A DNA stretch of 64,000 bases, taken from contig NC_054866.1 of NCBI RefSeq assembly GCF_018320785.1, positions 36,991,000 to 37,054,999 of the forward strand. The letters are read 5' to 3'. Below the pieces are notes generated by a model that was given only the letters and a program-made list of their open reading frames with translations, was not told the origin of the DNA and made no database searches. Both the position numbers and the translations under genes were made by a program. Below, in pieces: positions 1 to 10,529 of this stretch. Source of the stretch: Cheilinus undulatus (Eukaryota; Chordata; Actinopteri; Labriformes; Labridae). How positions within the stretch are numbered: the first letter of the stretch is position 1; each line of letters opens with the position of its first letter.

Positions 1-329
1 CTGCTAGTTTGAATTTGTGGCAGCATTGCATTTCAACAAAAGGTTGGTACAGGGTCATGTTTACCTCTTTGTAGCATCACTTCTTCTTTTAAAAGCATTT
101 TGTGAGTGTTTGCAGAACCAAGAAGACCAGGGTGTTTTGTTTTGAAAATGCAGGATGTCAGCAGTTTAACATTTCAGGGTCATGTTGTGTAATATTTACA
201 CTTCACAATGGTCTGAACAGGTTCAGTAGGGGTGATGTTGAGACTGAAGGCATGTGAGTTTAGCACCTATGTACTTTTCTACTGCAAAGTCATTGACATT
301 TATCTCTATGGAAAGGGTTACAGAGCCAT

Positions 330-960
330 TTAAAAGTCTTTAAGACGCCATGGTGAGAGCCATTGTCCACAAATGGAGAAAACTTGGAACAGCAGTGACC
401 CTTCCAAGGAGTGGCTAGCCTACCAAATGACTCCAAGAGCCCAATGACAACTCATACAGGAGGTCACAAAGAGTTCAGAACAACATCTAAAGACCTGCAG
501 TTAAGGTCAGTGTTTATGATTCAACAATAAAAAAGACTGGGCAAAAATGGCATCCATAAGAGAGTACCATGGCCAAAACCACTGATGACCAAAAAGAACA
601 TAAAAGCTTGTCTCATATTTGCCAAAGAACATCCTGATGATCCCCAAGACTTTTGGGAAAATATTCTGTGGACTGGTGAGACAAAAGTTGAACTTTCTGG
701 AACCTTTTGTCCCGTTACATCTGGAGTAAAACTGACACAGCATTTTATTAAAAGAACATCATGACAGCCAAACATGGAGGTGCTAGTGTGATGGCCTGTG
801 ACTGCTTTGCTGCTTCAGGACCTGGACAACAAAATCCTGAGGGAGAATATCTGGCCGTAAGTTAGTGACTTAGGACAATGACCTGAAACACATCAGCAAG
901 TCCACCTCTGAAAGGCTTGTAAAGAAACCTACATTTTTGAGTTTTGGAATGGCCCTAGTC
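330..960 (+). mobile_element. Tc1-like transposase relic
   Basis: Degraded Tc1/mariner transposon. Fragments in several frames resemble Tc1 transposase: a helix-turn-helix-like segment near 340-480, a stretch equivalent to the '[14 protein letters not shown]' block near 640-700, and a 'KHGG.SVM.W.CFAASG' equivalent near 765-830. Frameshifts and stops break every frame, so it cannot make a transposase. I did not find clear terminal inverted repeats, so the ends are approximate. The block abuts a second Tc1-type fragment of another family at about 960-1050. Confidence 0.7.
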
Positions 961-1049
961 AAAGTTTGGACTTAAGAAACGTGGATTCTATGCCTCTCCA
1001 CTCTTCTAGGTCCCAGAGTCTGGAGGAGGAGTGGAGAGGCACAGAATCC

Positions 1050-1646
1050 ACATTGCTTGAAGTCCAGTGTGAAGTTTCCACAGTCAGTGATAATTTGGGC
1101 TGCCCATGGCATCTGCCAGTGTTGATCCACTGTATTTTCTGAAGTCCATAGTCAACGCAGCCATCTACAAGAAAATTTTTGAGCACTTCATGCTTCCTTC
1201 TGTTGACAAGGTTTATGGAGATGCTGATTTCATTTTCCAGCAGGACTTGGCACCCGCCCACACTGCCAAAGGTACCAAAAGCTGGTTCAATGACCATGGT
1301 GTTACTGTGCTTGATTGGCCAGCAAACTGGCCTGACCTGAACCCCATAGAGCATCTATGGGGTATTGTCAAGAGGAAGATGAGAGACACCAGACCAAACA
1401 ATGCAGATGACCCGACGGCCACCATCAAAGCAACCTGGGCCTCCATTACACCTGAGCAGTGCCACAGGCTGATCGCCTCCATGCCACGCTGTTTTGATGC
1501 AGTAATTCATGCAAAAGGAGGCCCAACCTAGTATTGAAAGCATAGAAATCAACATACTTTTCAGAGGCCTGACATAAAAAAAAGCCTTTTTTTTAAATTG
1601 ATCTTATGTAATATTCTAATTTTTTGAGACACTGAATTTTGGGTAA
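1050..1646 (+). mobile_element. Tc1/mariner fragment, family B, 3' half
   Basis: Carries the C-terminal half of a Tc1-type transposase in an open frame at 1106-1531. The motifs 'FQQDLAPAHTAK' and 'WPANWPDLNPIEHLWG' hold the second catalytic Asp and the terminal Glu of the DD34E triad. The 3' subterminal sequence after the frame matches the copies at 2738-3340 and 42881-43434 (opposite strand). Similarity stops near 1646, before the terminal repeat. The first catalytic Asp region is missing, so the copy is dead. The open frame is probably just young debris. Confidence 0.8.
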
Positions 1647-1649
1647 ATG

Positions 1650-2465
1650 CTTCTTTGCAGTTGTTGCTGCCAATGATGATGGCACAACCAAGGCAACCAA
1701 CCAACCTTATTAGGTTTAGAGGGCAATTAATTTTTCACATAGGGCCGGGCAGGTTTGGATTGCTTTTTCCCTTAACAAATTAAACAATAATATTAAAACT
1801 ATATGTTGTATTTACTCTGGTTGTTTTGTTTAATATTAAAATTTGTTTCATGATCTGAAACATTTAAGTGTGACAAATATGCAAAAGAAAAAGGAGTCAG
1901 TAAGAAGGGCAATACTTTGTCACAGCACTGAATGTTCCTCCAAAACTTGCAAGTACATTTTAAAGAACCTGAAAAATGTGGATATTTTTTCAATACTTCC
2001 ATAAGTACAACGCAAGATTTTTGTCAGATAGATCACAGTAAATTCCTGAATAATAATGCAACTTTCTGTGTTCAAGTTTCAGATACATCAGATGGATTTT
2101 CACTTGATGTAACAAAGACTTGTGACTAAGAGTGTTTTCCAGGTAAGTGCATGATTCAGTCTTGTGATTCATTGTGAAACCAAATAAAAATTGAAACAAC
2201 TGGACAGTTTGTGAGTCACTTCAAGTCTTTAGGTTGGAAAATAACAGGACATAGAGATACCCTGTTATTACAGGCTATAAGAGTCTCATTTAACAAGCTT
2301 GTTAGAAGAGAACTTATTTTTCTCTTTCAGGTGTTTGAGTGTGTCTGTTGAAATGTAGTGTTGTTTTTTTTTTCTTGAACCGAAAAGGAAAACCCACTGG
2401 CCAAAGAGTTGATATTTTTGTGAATATTGAAAAATATAAATTAATACACTCTCTCGATATATTAC
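1650..2465. other. Intergenic, no gene seen
   Basis: AT-rich sequence with only short open frames that I do not recognise. A (TA)n run of about 16 bases lies at 2469-2484, just before the GATAC-type sequence begins. Confidence 0.5.
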
Positions 2466-2484
2466 GAATATATATATATATATA

Positions 2485-2737
2485 TGATGCAATGCAACGA
2501 TATGGTACAATATGATACAACACTACTAACCATGATACCATACCATATGATGTTACTAGATGAGATATGACATGATACTATATGATACTAAACAATACAT
2601 TAAAATATGATATATAATACAATATGCTACCACTTGACTTGACACAACAGTACGGTACGAATCAGTATGAACGACTAAATATCATATAATACAACTAAAA
2701 CTCTATGACACAATGTGATTTGAATAGACACGATATA
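2485..2737. repeat. Degenerate GATAC-type simple sequence, left part
   Basis: Irregular ATGATAC, ACGATA and ATACT words interrupted by other sequence. It is related to the larger array at 3341-4180, from which it is separated by the Tc1 fragment. The array may once have been continuous and then received the transposon. Confidence 0.6.
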
Positions 2738-3340
2738 CAGGTATGTCTAAAAAAATTAGAATATCATGAAAAAGTTCAATATTTTTTGTCACTCTCTTCT
2801 GAAAGGTAAACCCATAAATTATAAAGACTCATTAGACATAGAGTGAAATATTTCAAGCCTTTATTTATTGAAATGTTGATGATTATGGCTTACAGATAAG
2901 AAAACCCAAAATTCAGTGACTCAAAAAATTAGAATATTTCGTAAGATCAATAAAAAAAAGGCTATTTTAAACAGAAATGTCAGGCTTCTGAAAAGTATGT
3001 TGATTTCTATGCTTTCAATACTCAGTTGGGCCTCCTTTTGCATGAATTACTGTATCAAAACAGTGTAGCATGGAGGTGATCAGCCTGTAGCACTGCTCAG
3101 GTGTAATGGAGGCCCAGGTTGCTTTGATGGCGGCCTTCAGGTCATCTGCATTGATGGGTCTGGTGTCTCTCATCTTCCTCTTGACAATACCCCATAGATT
3201 CCCTATGGGGTTCAGGTCAGGCCAGTTTGCTGGCCAATCAAGCACAGTAACACCATGGTCATTGAACCAGCTTTTGGTACCTTTGGCAGTGTGGGCGGGT
3301 GCCAAGTCCTGCTGGAAAATGAAATCAGCATCTCCATAAA
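2738..3340 (-). mobile_element. Tc1/mariner fragment, family B, 3' end
   Basis: Minus-strand copy that retains the terminal repeat (about 2738-2765, TGTCTxAAAAAATTAGAAT type) and the last ~95 transposase codons (3015-3377 frame), including 'WPANWPDLNPIGNLWG'. The Glu-bearing motif has changed from IEHLW to IGNLW, so the catalytic Glu is lost. The 5' half is cut off exactly where the GATAC pentamer array starts at about 3341, which suggests the array expanded at the break or that the breakpoint lies in it. Confidence 0.8.
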
Positions 3341-4180
3341 GCTTTACGATACGATAGTATACTATACGATACAACACAATATTATATGATAAGATAATGT
3401 ACGATATGATACGATATTATATTACGATATAATATATATATATTATATATATTATATATACGATACTGTAGATACGATACTGTACGATAAGACAGGATGA
3501 GATAGGAAACTATATGATACGACACAATATTATATGAGACGATACTGTACGATAAGATACTGTACGATACGATATTATACTATATGATACAATACATGAT
3601 ACGATACTCTACGATAAGATATGTTATGATACTGTATGAAGATATTATATGATACGTTAATATATGATATGATACGATATTATATGATACAATACGATAT
3701 TATATGATATGATACTGCATGATACAATACTGTTAGTATAATATATGATAGGATACGATAAGATACTTTATGATACGATATTATAGTATACGATACTGTA
3801 TGATATGATACGATATTATATGATACAATACTGCATGATACGATACTGTACGATAATACATTTTAGGATATGACAGGATACTATACGATACGATATTAAA
3901 TGATACGATTCTGTATGATAAGATACGATATTATATTACTGCACAATGCGATACTGTATGATAAGATACTGCACGATACGATAATATACGATTGGATATG
4001 ATATTATATGATACGATAACATAGGATATGATACAATACTAAATGACACAATATGGTATAATATTACATGATACAATGTGATACAATTCTGTACAACACA
4101 ACACAGTACCATGCCATGGGACAGTATGATACAATATCACTGGATACACAAGGATACAATACAGTACTCTTTATCATACC
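3341..4180. repeat. GATAC/GATAT pentamer-based satellite array
   Basis: About 840 bases made almost entirely of 5- and 10-base words such as GATAC, GATAT, TACGATACTG and ATTATATGAT. The copies are highly degenerate. It contains several self-complementary TATATGATA-like stretches. No open frame of note. A shorter array of the same word on the opposite strand (GTATC) lies at 60120-60480. Confidence 0.85.
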
Positions 4181-4465
4181 CATGGGGGAAGTTTGTCTTG
4201 GGCTTGGACACAGTCAATACTTTCAATACTTTCACTAACTAAAGAATAATAAAGTTAACACAGCAATCCACATGTAAACAAAGATGCACATAGTAATGAC
4301 AAACTACAGCATTCTGTGCTTTGATATTGCACAAAATCCACAGAAAAACCAAGTCAAATTTTAATTATATAGCACATTTCATACACACGACAACACAATA
4401 TGTCATTATACAACCTTATTTAAAAAAGCAGATCTAGACTGTACTCCTTGTTGATATTTACAATA
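4181..4465. other. Intergenic, no gene seen
   Basis: Unremarkable AT-rich sequence between the pentamer array and the next interspersed repeat. Confidence 0.4.
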
Positions 4466-4640
4466 ACTGAATAAATTAAAGCTGCAAGCAGCAAAAACGG
4501 GCCCTCGCATATCGTTGCATGTCGAGGTTCTACACAAAAGTGGATACATAGCAACTGTTGCATCCCAGCAACAAGGTGCCGCTCCCGTCACTTTCTAACT
4601 GGGCCCAAACGGTTCAGATGGGAGCTTAACAAGATGGATT
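4466..4640. repeat. Interspersed repeat (AGCTGCAAGCAGC type)
   Basis: Contains the words AAGCTGCAAGCAGC and CGGGCCCTCGCA, which I associate with an abundant percomorph interspersed repeat. I cannot assign a family or exact ends. Confidence 0.4.
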
Positions 4641-4699
4641 CGCCAGTGAAAAACAAGGAAACAGGCGTATCTATCTGCTTTGAAAGGTTAGTGAAAATG

Positions 4700-4860
4700 G
4701 TCTTCAGCAGCAAAGATCATCACTCATGGAGATGTGCGACTCAAGTATGAAAATATGGACTTCAACAGCAAAGATCATCGCTCATGGAGATGTACAACTC
4801 AAGTATGAAAATGGTCTTCACTAGCAAAGATTGTGGATCGTAGAGATGTTCTACTCCAGA
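4700..4860. repeat. Tandem repeat, ~58-bp unit, about 2.7 copies
   Basis: Three successive units share 'TTCAxCAGCAAAGATCAT', then 'GGAGATGT' and 'CTCAAGTATGAAAATG' (starts near 4700, 4758 and 4813). The third unit is diverged. No coding potential. Confidence 0.75.
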
Positions 4861-4889
4861 TGTAAAGTCTCAGAGAAACTGCAGCTAGC

Positions 4890-5560
4890 TTTAGGCTGTG
4901 TGTTAGCTCAGTTGGACAGGTAACTGTCCTGGAATCATGAGGTTGTTGGTTCAAATATTCTGTGGATTTTTGATCTGCTGGTGTAAAGCACTGACTCAGG
5001 AGGAAAGAAGACTGCCATAGAGTTGGAGGGTTGTGGGTTTGATTCTTGGTGCATTTTTAAGTCCAGTCCCCAAAAGCAGAGATCAGATCCTCTGAGAAAG
5101 ATGAACAGGCGTGTGTCTCAGTGGATTAGTGGAAAAGCCAACTGACCATGAATCAGGAGTTCACAGATTCAAATCTTACCATGGGTTCATCTATTTTAAA
5201 AGTTGGAGTCCAAATCTAGACTTCAGGAGACCTGGACAGGAGTTGGCCTTTCAAATCTAACCAGTCTTAAAGTTTTCAAGATTTGAGTCCAGATAAAGAA
5301 AGAAAAGCCCCTCTGAGGCCCTGCTGCATGTCTGGCTCTGTAGCCTAAAGAGATAGTGGACTGACTCAGAGTCTGGAGGTTCCAGGTTCAACTCCCATCT
5401 TGGCCTCAGTGAATTTTAAAACCACATCCTGCATAAAGAGGATAAATGCGCCAGGAGAAGAGAAGGTAGTGTGAAAGGTATGGCGGCGGTGGCACAGAGG
5501 ACTGGACTAGACCAGTTCTGCAGGGGATGCTGGGGTTCAAACCCCACTGTGGCCGGTACC
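4890..5560 (+). repeat. Row of tRNA-like (SINE-derived) units
   Basis: At least five degenerate tRNA-like heads at about 4897-4970, 4980-5051, 5110-5180, 5337-5405 and 5480-5553. Each has a box-A-like word (for example TTAGCTCAGTTGG at 4902) followed 30-45 bases later by a box-B-like word (GGTTCAAAT, GGTTTGATTC, GATTCAAATC, GGTTCAACTCC, GGTTCAAACCC). Spacers contain related words such as GAGTCCAAATCTAGA and AAGTCCAGTCCCC. Stems are too degraded for functional tRNAs. Tandem heads in one orientation suggest a composite or repeatedly duplicated SINE. Confidence 0.55.
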
Positions 5561-5786
5561 TGGATCAAGGCATGCCTGATGGAGAAGGGGGGACGCGGCG
5601 CAGCGCCCCCCTGGGGAGCCGTTAGAGATGTAAGTAGGGGGTTATGCAACAAAAACGCAGGCACAGCAGGAGTTTTACAGGATGGAGTCTTTATTTGCTT
5701 GCATGCATGGACGATCACTGTCCCTCATGGGGACTTCATTGCCTCCACTGTAGAAACAGGAAACACTTACCACACTCTCCTCCAGG

Positions 5787-5966
5787 GTCAGGGTACCAAA
5801 GTATTTATTTTGAAAGGGCATTTGAACGTACGGAAATCAAGAAAACGGACAATCACTCGTTCTTTGATTCTGGACACAAATGGAAGAACGAGTGAAGTTG
5901 TCCGTTTTCTTGATTTCTGTACGTTCAAATGCCCTTTCAAAATAAATTATACTTTGGTACCCTGAC
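5787..5966. mobile_element. 180-bp palindromic MITE with 8-bp target duplication
   Basis: Nearly the whole element is a perfect-looking inverted repeat: about 85 bases starting GTCAGGGTACCAAAGT are mirrored at the other end, around a short loop near 5875. It is flanked by the direct repeat CCTCCAGG at 5779-5786 and 5967-5974. Removing the element plus one copy restores the KIF5 reading LKGLEES-like frame across the exon, apart from the adjacent stop codon. An 8-bp duplication fits the hAT or P superfamilies. The long palindrome could fold into a hairpin if transcribed. Confidence 0.85.
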
Positions 5967-6199
5967 CCTCCAGGCCCTTCTAGTCCTCTCTGGCCTGCTC
6001 CCTCTGCTCATTCAGCAGCCTGCAAACAAAAAACACATGAACTCACATTCCACATAAATAAACTTACGGATGAGTCCTTTACTCACATGAGTTTCTGCAG
6101 CTTGGCATCCTTCTCCTGCTCTTCAGTCTTCAGTTTGTTGTAGTCTGACATCAGCCTCTCCTGCTCCAGCAGCAGACCCTGGTTCAGACGGAGAGGAGA

Positions 6200-7840
6200 C
6201 GCTCGCTAAGCTCTGATTGAGCGGTTTTTAATGGCAGAGTAACTGTCTGGAGAAATGTCAACAAACCACATCAACACAGATTAATGTTTTCTTCTGGTCT
6301 CTGGAAATTTCTCCAAAAGGTTATTTGGCTTCAAAAATGGTACAAGACAGAACATTTCTGAAATGACAGACCTTTACATCAGTGGGTCCAACCTTTTTTC
6401 TCTCGGGCCCCTCTACTCTAAACACTCTAAAGCCCCCCAGGACAATCTCTGAGAAATTAAACATCATTTTTTATTGTTTTATTGACTAAATCCCAGCATA
6501 ACAGGCCTGCATAAATGAGTTCTTCATAAATATTTGCATATAAACTATCCATCATTACAATGGCATTTAAAGCCACCACAAGAATACAAAAATGAGAAGG
6601 TTCAGTCCATTTTTTAGGTAAAAACCCCAAACATTTCTAATTTAACAAGTCATAAATTTACCAGAAAAAGAAAACTGGAAATTTATGTCAACTTTTAGAT
6701 TTTTTTTTTTGTCATTATATAATCCAAAAGAGCCGTGGAAAAAAAAAGGCCAGAGAAGAAGCTGTTTTCCTTCCATAAGTCCTACAGTTGATCGCCTAAT
6801 CAGGAGATTTTTTTTAGTAGGATTGATCAGTGAGGAAATGATCCAAGAATGATCACATGATCATTATTTACCAGACTCTGAAGAGACATTTCAGTTCACT
6901 ATTTTCAGTTTGGATCCTTGTAAATTCACTAGTTTAGGATGTTCAGTTCTGACATTACAAACTTGAAATCTTAAAGTGCATGATGAAATAATTCAGGACT
7001 TTTGAACTAGAAAATTCTGAGTTCAGGTTCTTGAAAAAATACGACTTTATCATCTCAAAAATATATTTTTAAATGTCACCTTTTTCCAAGAAATATATAG
7101 ATCCTCTTTATTTTGTTTGACCTTTTAGAGGGCTCTAATACTTACTCTTACATCACATTTTCAATCATGACTCTATAAATAAAAGTTCATTTTAGGCACC
7201 TCCCCCCCAGGGGTACCCGGACCCCAGGTAAGGAACCTTCACATGACAAAAATGTAACAGGTGTGTGTAGACATTTAGAGCCAGTGTAAAGCCAGACTAC
7301 AGTAATATGCAGCTAAAAGTTCCTGGCTCAGTACAGAGGAGTGGTACAAGGATTTTACATCCTTCCTCATGAGGATCACACACAGTAGACAATTGTAATG
7401 ACTGTCACTACTTTGGTCTGAAAAAACAATAAAAAACAAACTTTAGGATCATTTCAACCAGCATAGTGGTTCAATGAGAACCAATCAAAGCTGTGGAAAT
7501 ATCCTAGATCTAAAAAACATCAAACATGAATAGGTTTGTTGATTTTTCTACTGCTTCATTCATCTCTGTGGACTTGAAGTCAAAATTTTAGGCCCAGTTT
7601 AGACAGTCTAGACTAAATTCCAGATCCAGTTCAAGTCTTGTCACAAACAGTCATCAGTCTAAATGAGTAAAACTCAACGTGTGGCTTCATTGGGAAGGTT
7701 TGTGGCTCTTTTATGTCTTCATTTCAAATACTTTTCCCCAGAAAACCTTAAAAAAACTTTCACCTCAGGAATGATCCATATCAAGTCACATTAATCAGTT
7801 TGTTTCCACTCTTCTACAGGAGGCTTTAATTGTCAACCTT
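6200..7840. other. KIF5 fragment intron with degraded repeats
   Basis: No coding exon recognised. The segments CAGTGGGTCCAACC near 6380 and a GGGGTACCCGGACCCCAGG-type stretch near 7210-7230 look like the two ends of a worn hAT-family element, but I could not confirm a target duplication. Confidence 0.35.
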
Positions 7841-9450
7841 TATTTTTTCTCTTAGTTTTTTCGTTACCCTTATTTCTAATTCTTCTCCATTTTCCCCCTT
7901 TTTTGACACTTCTAATCAATTTTTGCCTCTTTTAGCCCATTTGTGCCACTTCTTGCCAGTTTTGTAGTTCTTGCCACTTTCATCCTGCTTTTTGCAATTT
8001 GCAATTTTTTTCCCCTTTTTAGCAATTTTTTGGCCACTTTTCAACTAATTTAAGCTGCTTTTTGACATTAAATGACACTTTTTATGTTTTAGTCACTCTC
8101 TGCAGCATTTTGCCCATTTAGTTACTTTTCACCAATGATTTACCACATTTTTGCCACTTTTTGACTATTTAGCTCAATTTTCACCATTTCACCATTTTCT
8201 TCCACATTTTTGTTGCTTTTTACAATTTAAGTCACTTTTCACATATATTTTTTTAGCCCATTTTGCCACTTTTTGCCCCTTTCAGTCACTTTTCACCATG
8301 ATTTTACCACATTTTTGCCACTTTCTGACAGTTTTTATCATCTGTAACTCCTTTTTATGTCACTTTTCACCCATTGTTGCAACTGTTCACAAAGTTTTTG
8401 CCATTTAATGCCTATTTTTCGCCTATTCACCAATTTTTTTGCTGCTTTTAGCCGTTTTAGTCACTTTTCATTCATTTTTGCATCTCTTTGCCCATTTTAG
8501 TCACTTTTCACTATTTTTGCCACATTTTTGCAGCTTTTTGACCAATTTACTTATTTTAATCTATTTTTAGCACATTTTTGCTGCTTTCTGATCATTTTTG
8601 TCATCAGTTACTCCTTTTTAATGCTGCTTCCCACCCATTTTTTGCCATTTAATTCCAATTTTGCACATTCTCACCAATTTTTCTGCTGCTTTTTTTACTT
8701 TTTTCAGTCACTTCTCACTATTTTTTTTTACCACATTTATGCTGCTTTTGACCATTTTAGTCACTTTTCATTAATTTTTGCTGCATTTTTGCCTCTTTCT
8801 TACCATTTTTATCATCTTTAACTCCTTTTTTAATGTCACTTCTCACCCAGTTCTCCCATTACACCTGTTATTTGCCATTTTATTCCAATTTTGCACCCTT
8901 TCACCATTTTCTGCTGTTTTTGGTCTTTTTAATTACTATTCATTCATTTTTACTATATTTCTGCATCTTTTTGTTCATTTTAGACATCATCCACTATTTT
9001 TCAACCATATTTTTTCAGCTTTTTGCCATTTTAGTCACTTTTCACTATTTTATACCACATTTTTGCCACTTTTTGCTAGTTTTAGTCACTTGTTACTATT
9101 TTTTACCACATTTTTGCAGCTTCTGACTATTTTCATCATCCATAACTCCTTTTTTATATCACTTTTCCCCCATTTTTGCTACTTGTCACCTAGTTGTTGC
9201 CATTAAATGCCTATTTTTCACCTTTTCACTAATTCTGTTTCTGCTTTTTGGCCATTTCAGTCGTTTTTCACGATTTTTACCACATTTTTTGTTGCTTTCT
9301 GACCATCTTTGTTACCTGTAACTCCTTTATGGACACTTTTCACCCAGTTTTTGCCATTTTATTCCAATTTTGAACCTTTATACCATTTTTTTCTGCTTTG
9401 TGACCTTTTTTGTCTCCTTTAATCCATTTTTGTCACTTTTCACCACTTTA
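7840..9450 (+). repeat. Long degenerate T-rich minisatellite (TTTTTGCCACTTTT-type)
   Basis: About 1.6 kb built from imperfect 12-16-base words: TTTTTGCCACTTTT, TTTTAGTCACTTTTCACC, ACCACATTTTTGC and TTTTTGACCATTT. They are arranged in loose higher-order blocks of about 200-250 bases (for example the recurring ATCATC-TGTAACTCC-TTTTTA block near 8335, 8605, 8815, 9135 and 9310). Open frames on the plus strand here are Phe/His/Leu-rich and follow from the repeat. A second array of the same words lies at 30690-31340. Confidence 0.85.
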
Positions 9451-10419
9451 AATGTGGCTATTGCAAAGGTATTTTTCAACAATTTGGCTCTTTGGTTGAG
9501 CAGTTTTCAGTTACACTGGTCTAAATAATTAGTATACTTATTTTACTGCAGACTTTGATTCAAATATCTCATGCCATGTGTTTCTTCTTATGTCTGTGCC
9601 CTCTAACGTCTTTAAAAATGTAGTTTGATTTTAAACAGTCAGACTTACTCTGTGAGCTCGTCCAGCATCCTCTGCTCATTTTCGATCTGGTCTCTCAGTT
9701 GGCTCAGCTGTTTGTGGTGAGCCTCTTTGTGGTTGAGCTGCTCCTCCAGAGTTTTCTGTGCCACACAAACACAAAAACATTCAGCTATTTCACATTTCTG
9801 TAACAGAGATTCTCAGTGACGTGTTTCCTCCTCACCTTTATGTCCCCATCCCCATCGTGTCTGCCGATGTCCTCCTTCTCCTCTCTTCTCCTGACATCTT
9901 TCCTCTGATGAACAACAAAGAGGAAAGTTCCATCATGTTAACCTGTTTTTACTTGAGCTAAGATGTTTTAATGGTTAATATAAATGTGCAAACCGTGAGC
10001 ATGCAGTTTAACGAGCTCCTCGGTCAGAACGTCCTGGCTCTCCTCCAGCTGTCTCTTCTTCTGCTCCATGTTCTGCATGTAGTCCATCAGAGACTTGATC
10101 TTGGCCTGGTGCTGCACGGACCACACAAAAATGTGCTGTTTGTTTGTGCTGTTCACTTCCCGCCAACCTTTATATGTTCCCATTTTTAAAATATCTATTT
10201 TTTTTGTGGTTGACTGTCACTAGGAAGCAACCCGACTTCTTCTATCCACACAAACATTTGTGTGTCAGCCATGTTTGTCTGTTGACACCACCAGGAGGAA
10301 GGAAAGGTGTGCATGCATGTGTTTCATTGTCAGTCACACTGCCAACTACTGGCCTGGCATGCATACTACAGCAGTTTCAGGCACATTGATGGATCTGATT
10401 GACATTTAAACACCAAACC

Positions 10420-10465
10420 TTAAAAAAAAAAGAAGAAGAAAAAGAAGAAGAAGAAAAAGAAAAGG
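10420..10465. repeat. Purine (A/G) tract
   Basis: A run of AAAGAAGAAG-like purines about 45 bases long, directly before the ~300-bp repeat cluster. Confidence 0.6.
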
Positions 10466-10529
10466 GATTCTGTTGTCAGAGGATAGTTTTTGTGTAAAAA
10501 TGGCTGTAGTGATAATTATGCTAAATGTG

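Larger units (their letters stand above)
5771..10111 (-). pseudogene. Kinesin-1 heavy chain (KIF5-type) tail fragment, disrupted
   Basis: Five exons encode the stalk coiled coil of a KIF5 motor protein, closest by eye to KIF5C, in family order: 9994-10111 (reads [20 protein letters not shown]), 9836-9904, 9649-9755 (EEQLNHKEAHHKQLSQLRD), 6087-6188 ([20 protein letters not shown]) and 5771-6019 (LLNEQREQARED then stop, then KGLE). Defects: the 69-nt second exon does not join the next exon in frame; the fourth exon lacks an AG acceptor (GT at the expected site); the last exon has TAG where the family has Leu, and a 180-bp transposon splits it. Donors elsewhere are intact. No upstream motor exons are seen to 20 kb, and no downstream exons before position 1. 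I read it as a decaying duplicate fragment. A live gene with assembly errors is less likely. Confidence 0.8.

Noticed and set aside
1106-1531. Active transposase gene
   Set aside because: It lacks the N-terminal DNA-binding region and the first catalytic Asp; similar truncated copies occur elsewhere in the window.
4897-4970. Functional tRNA gene
   Set aside because: Box A and box B are recognisable, but the acceptor and anticodon stems do not pair and the unit sits in a row of similar degraded units.
5471-5965. 164-codon open frame on the plus strand
   Set aside because: It runs through a tRNA-like unit, an antisense KIF5 exon and the palindromic MITE, so it is a chance frame.
8151-9206. 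Phe/Leu/His-rich open frames that look like membrane proteins
   Set aside because: They follow directly from the T-rich minisatellite; several frames are open at once and none has a start context or conserved motif. The same applies to 30671-31454.
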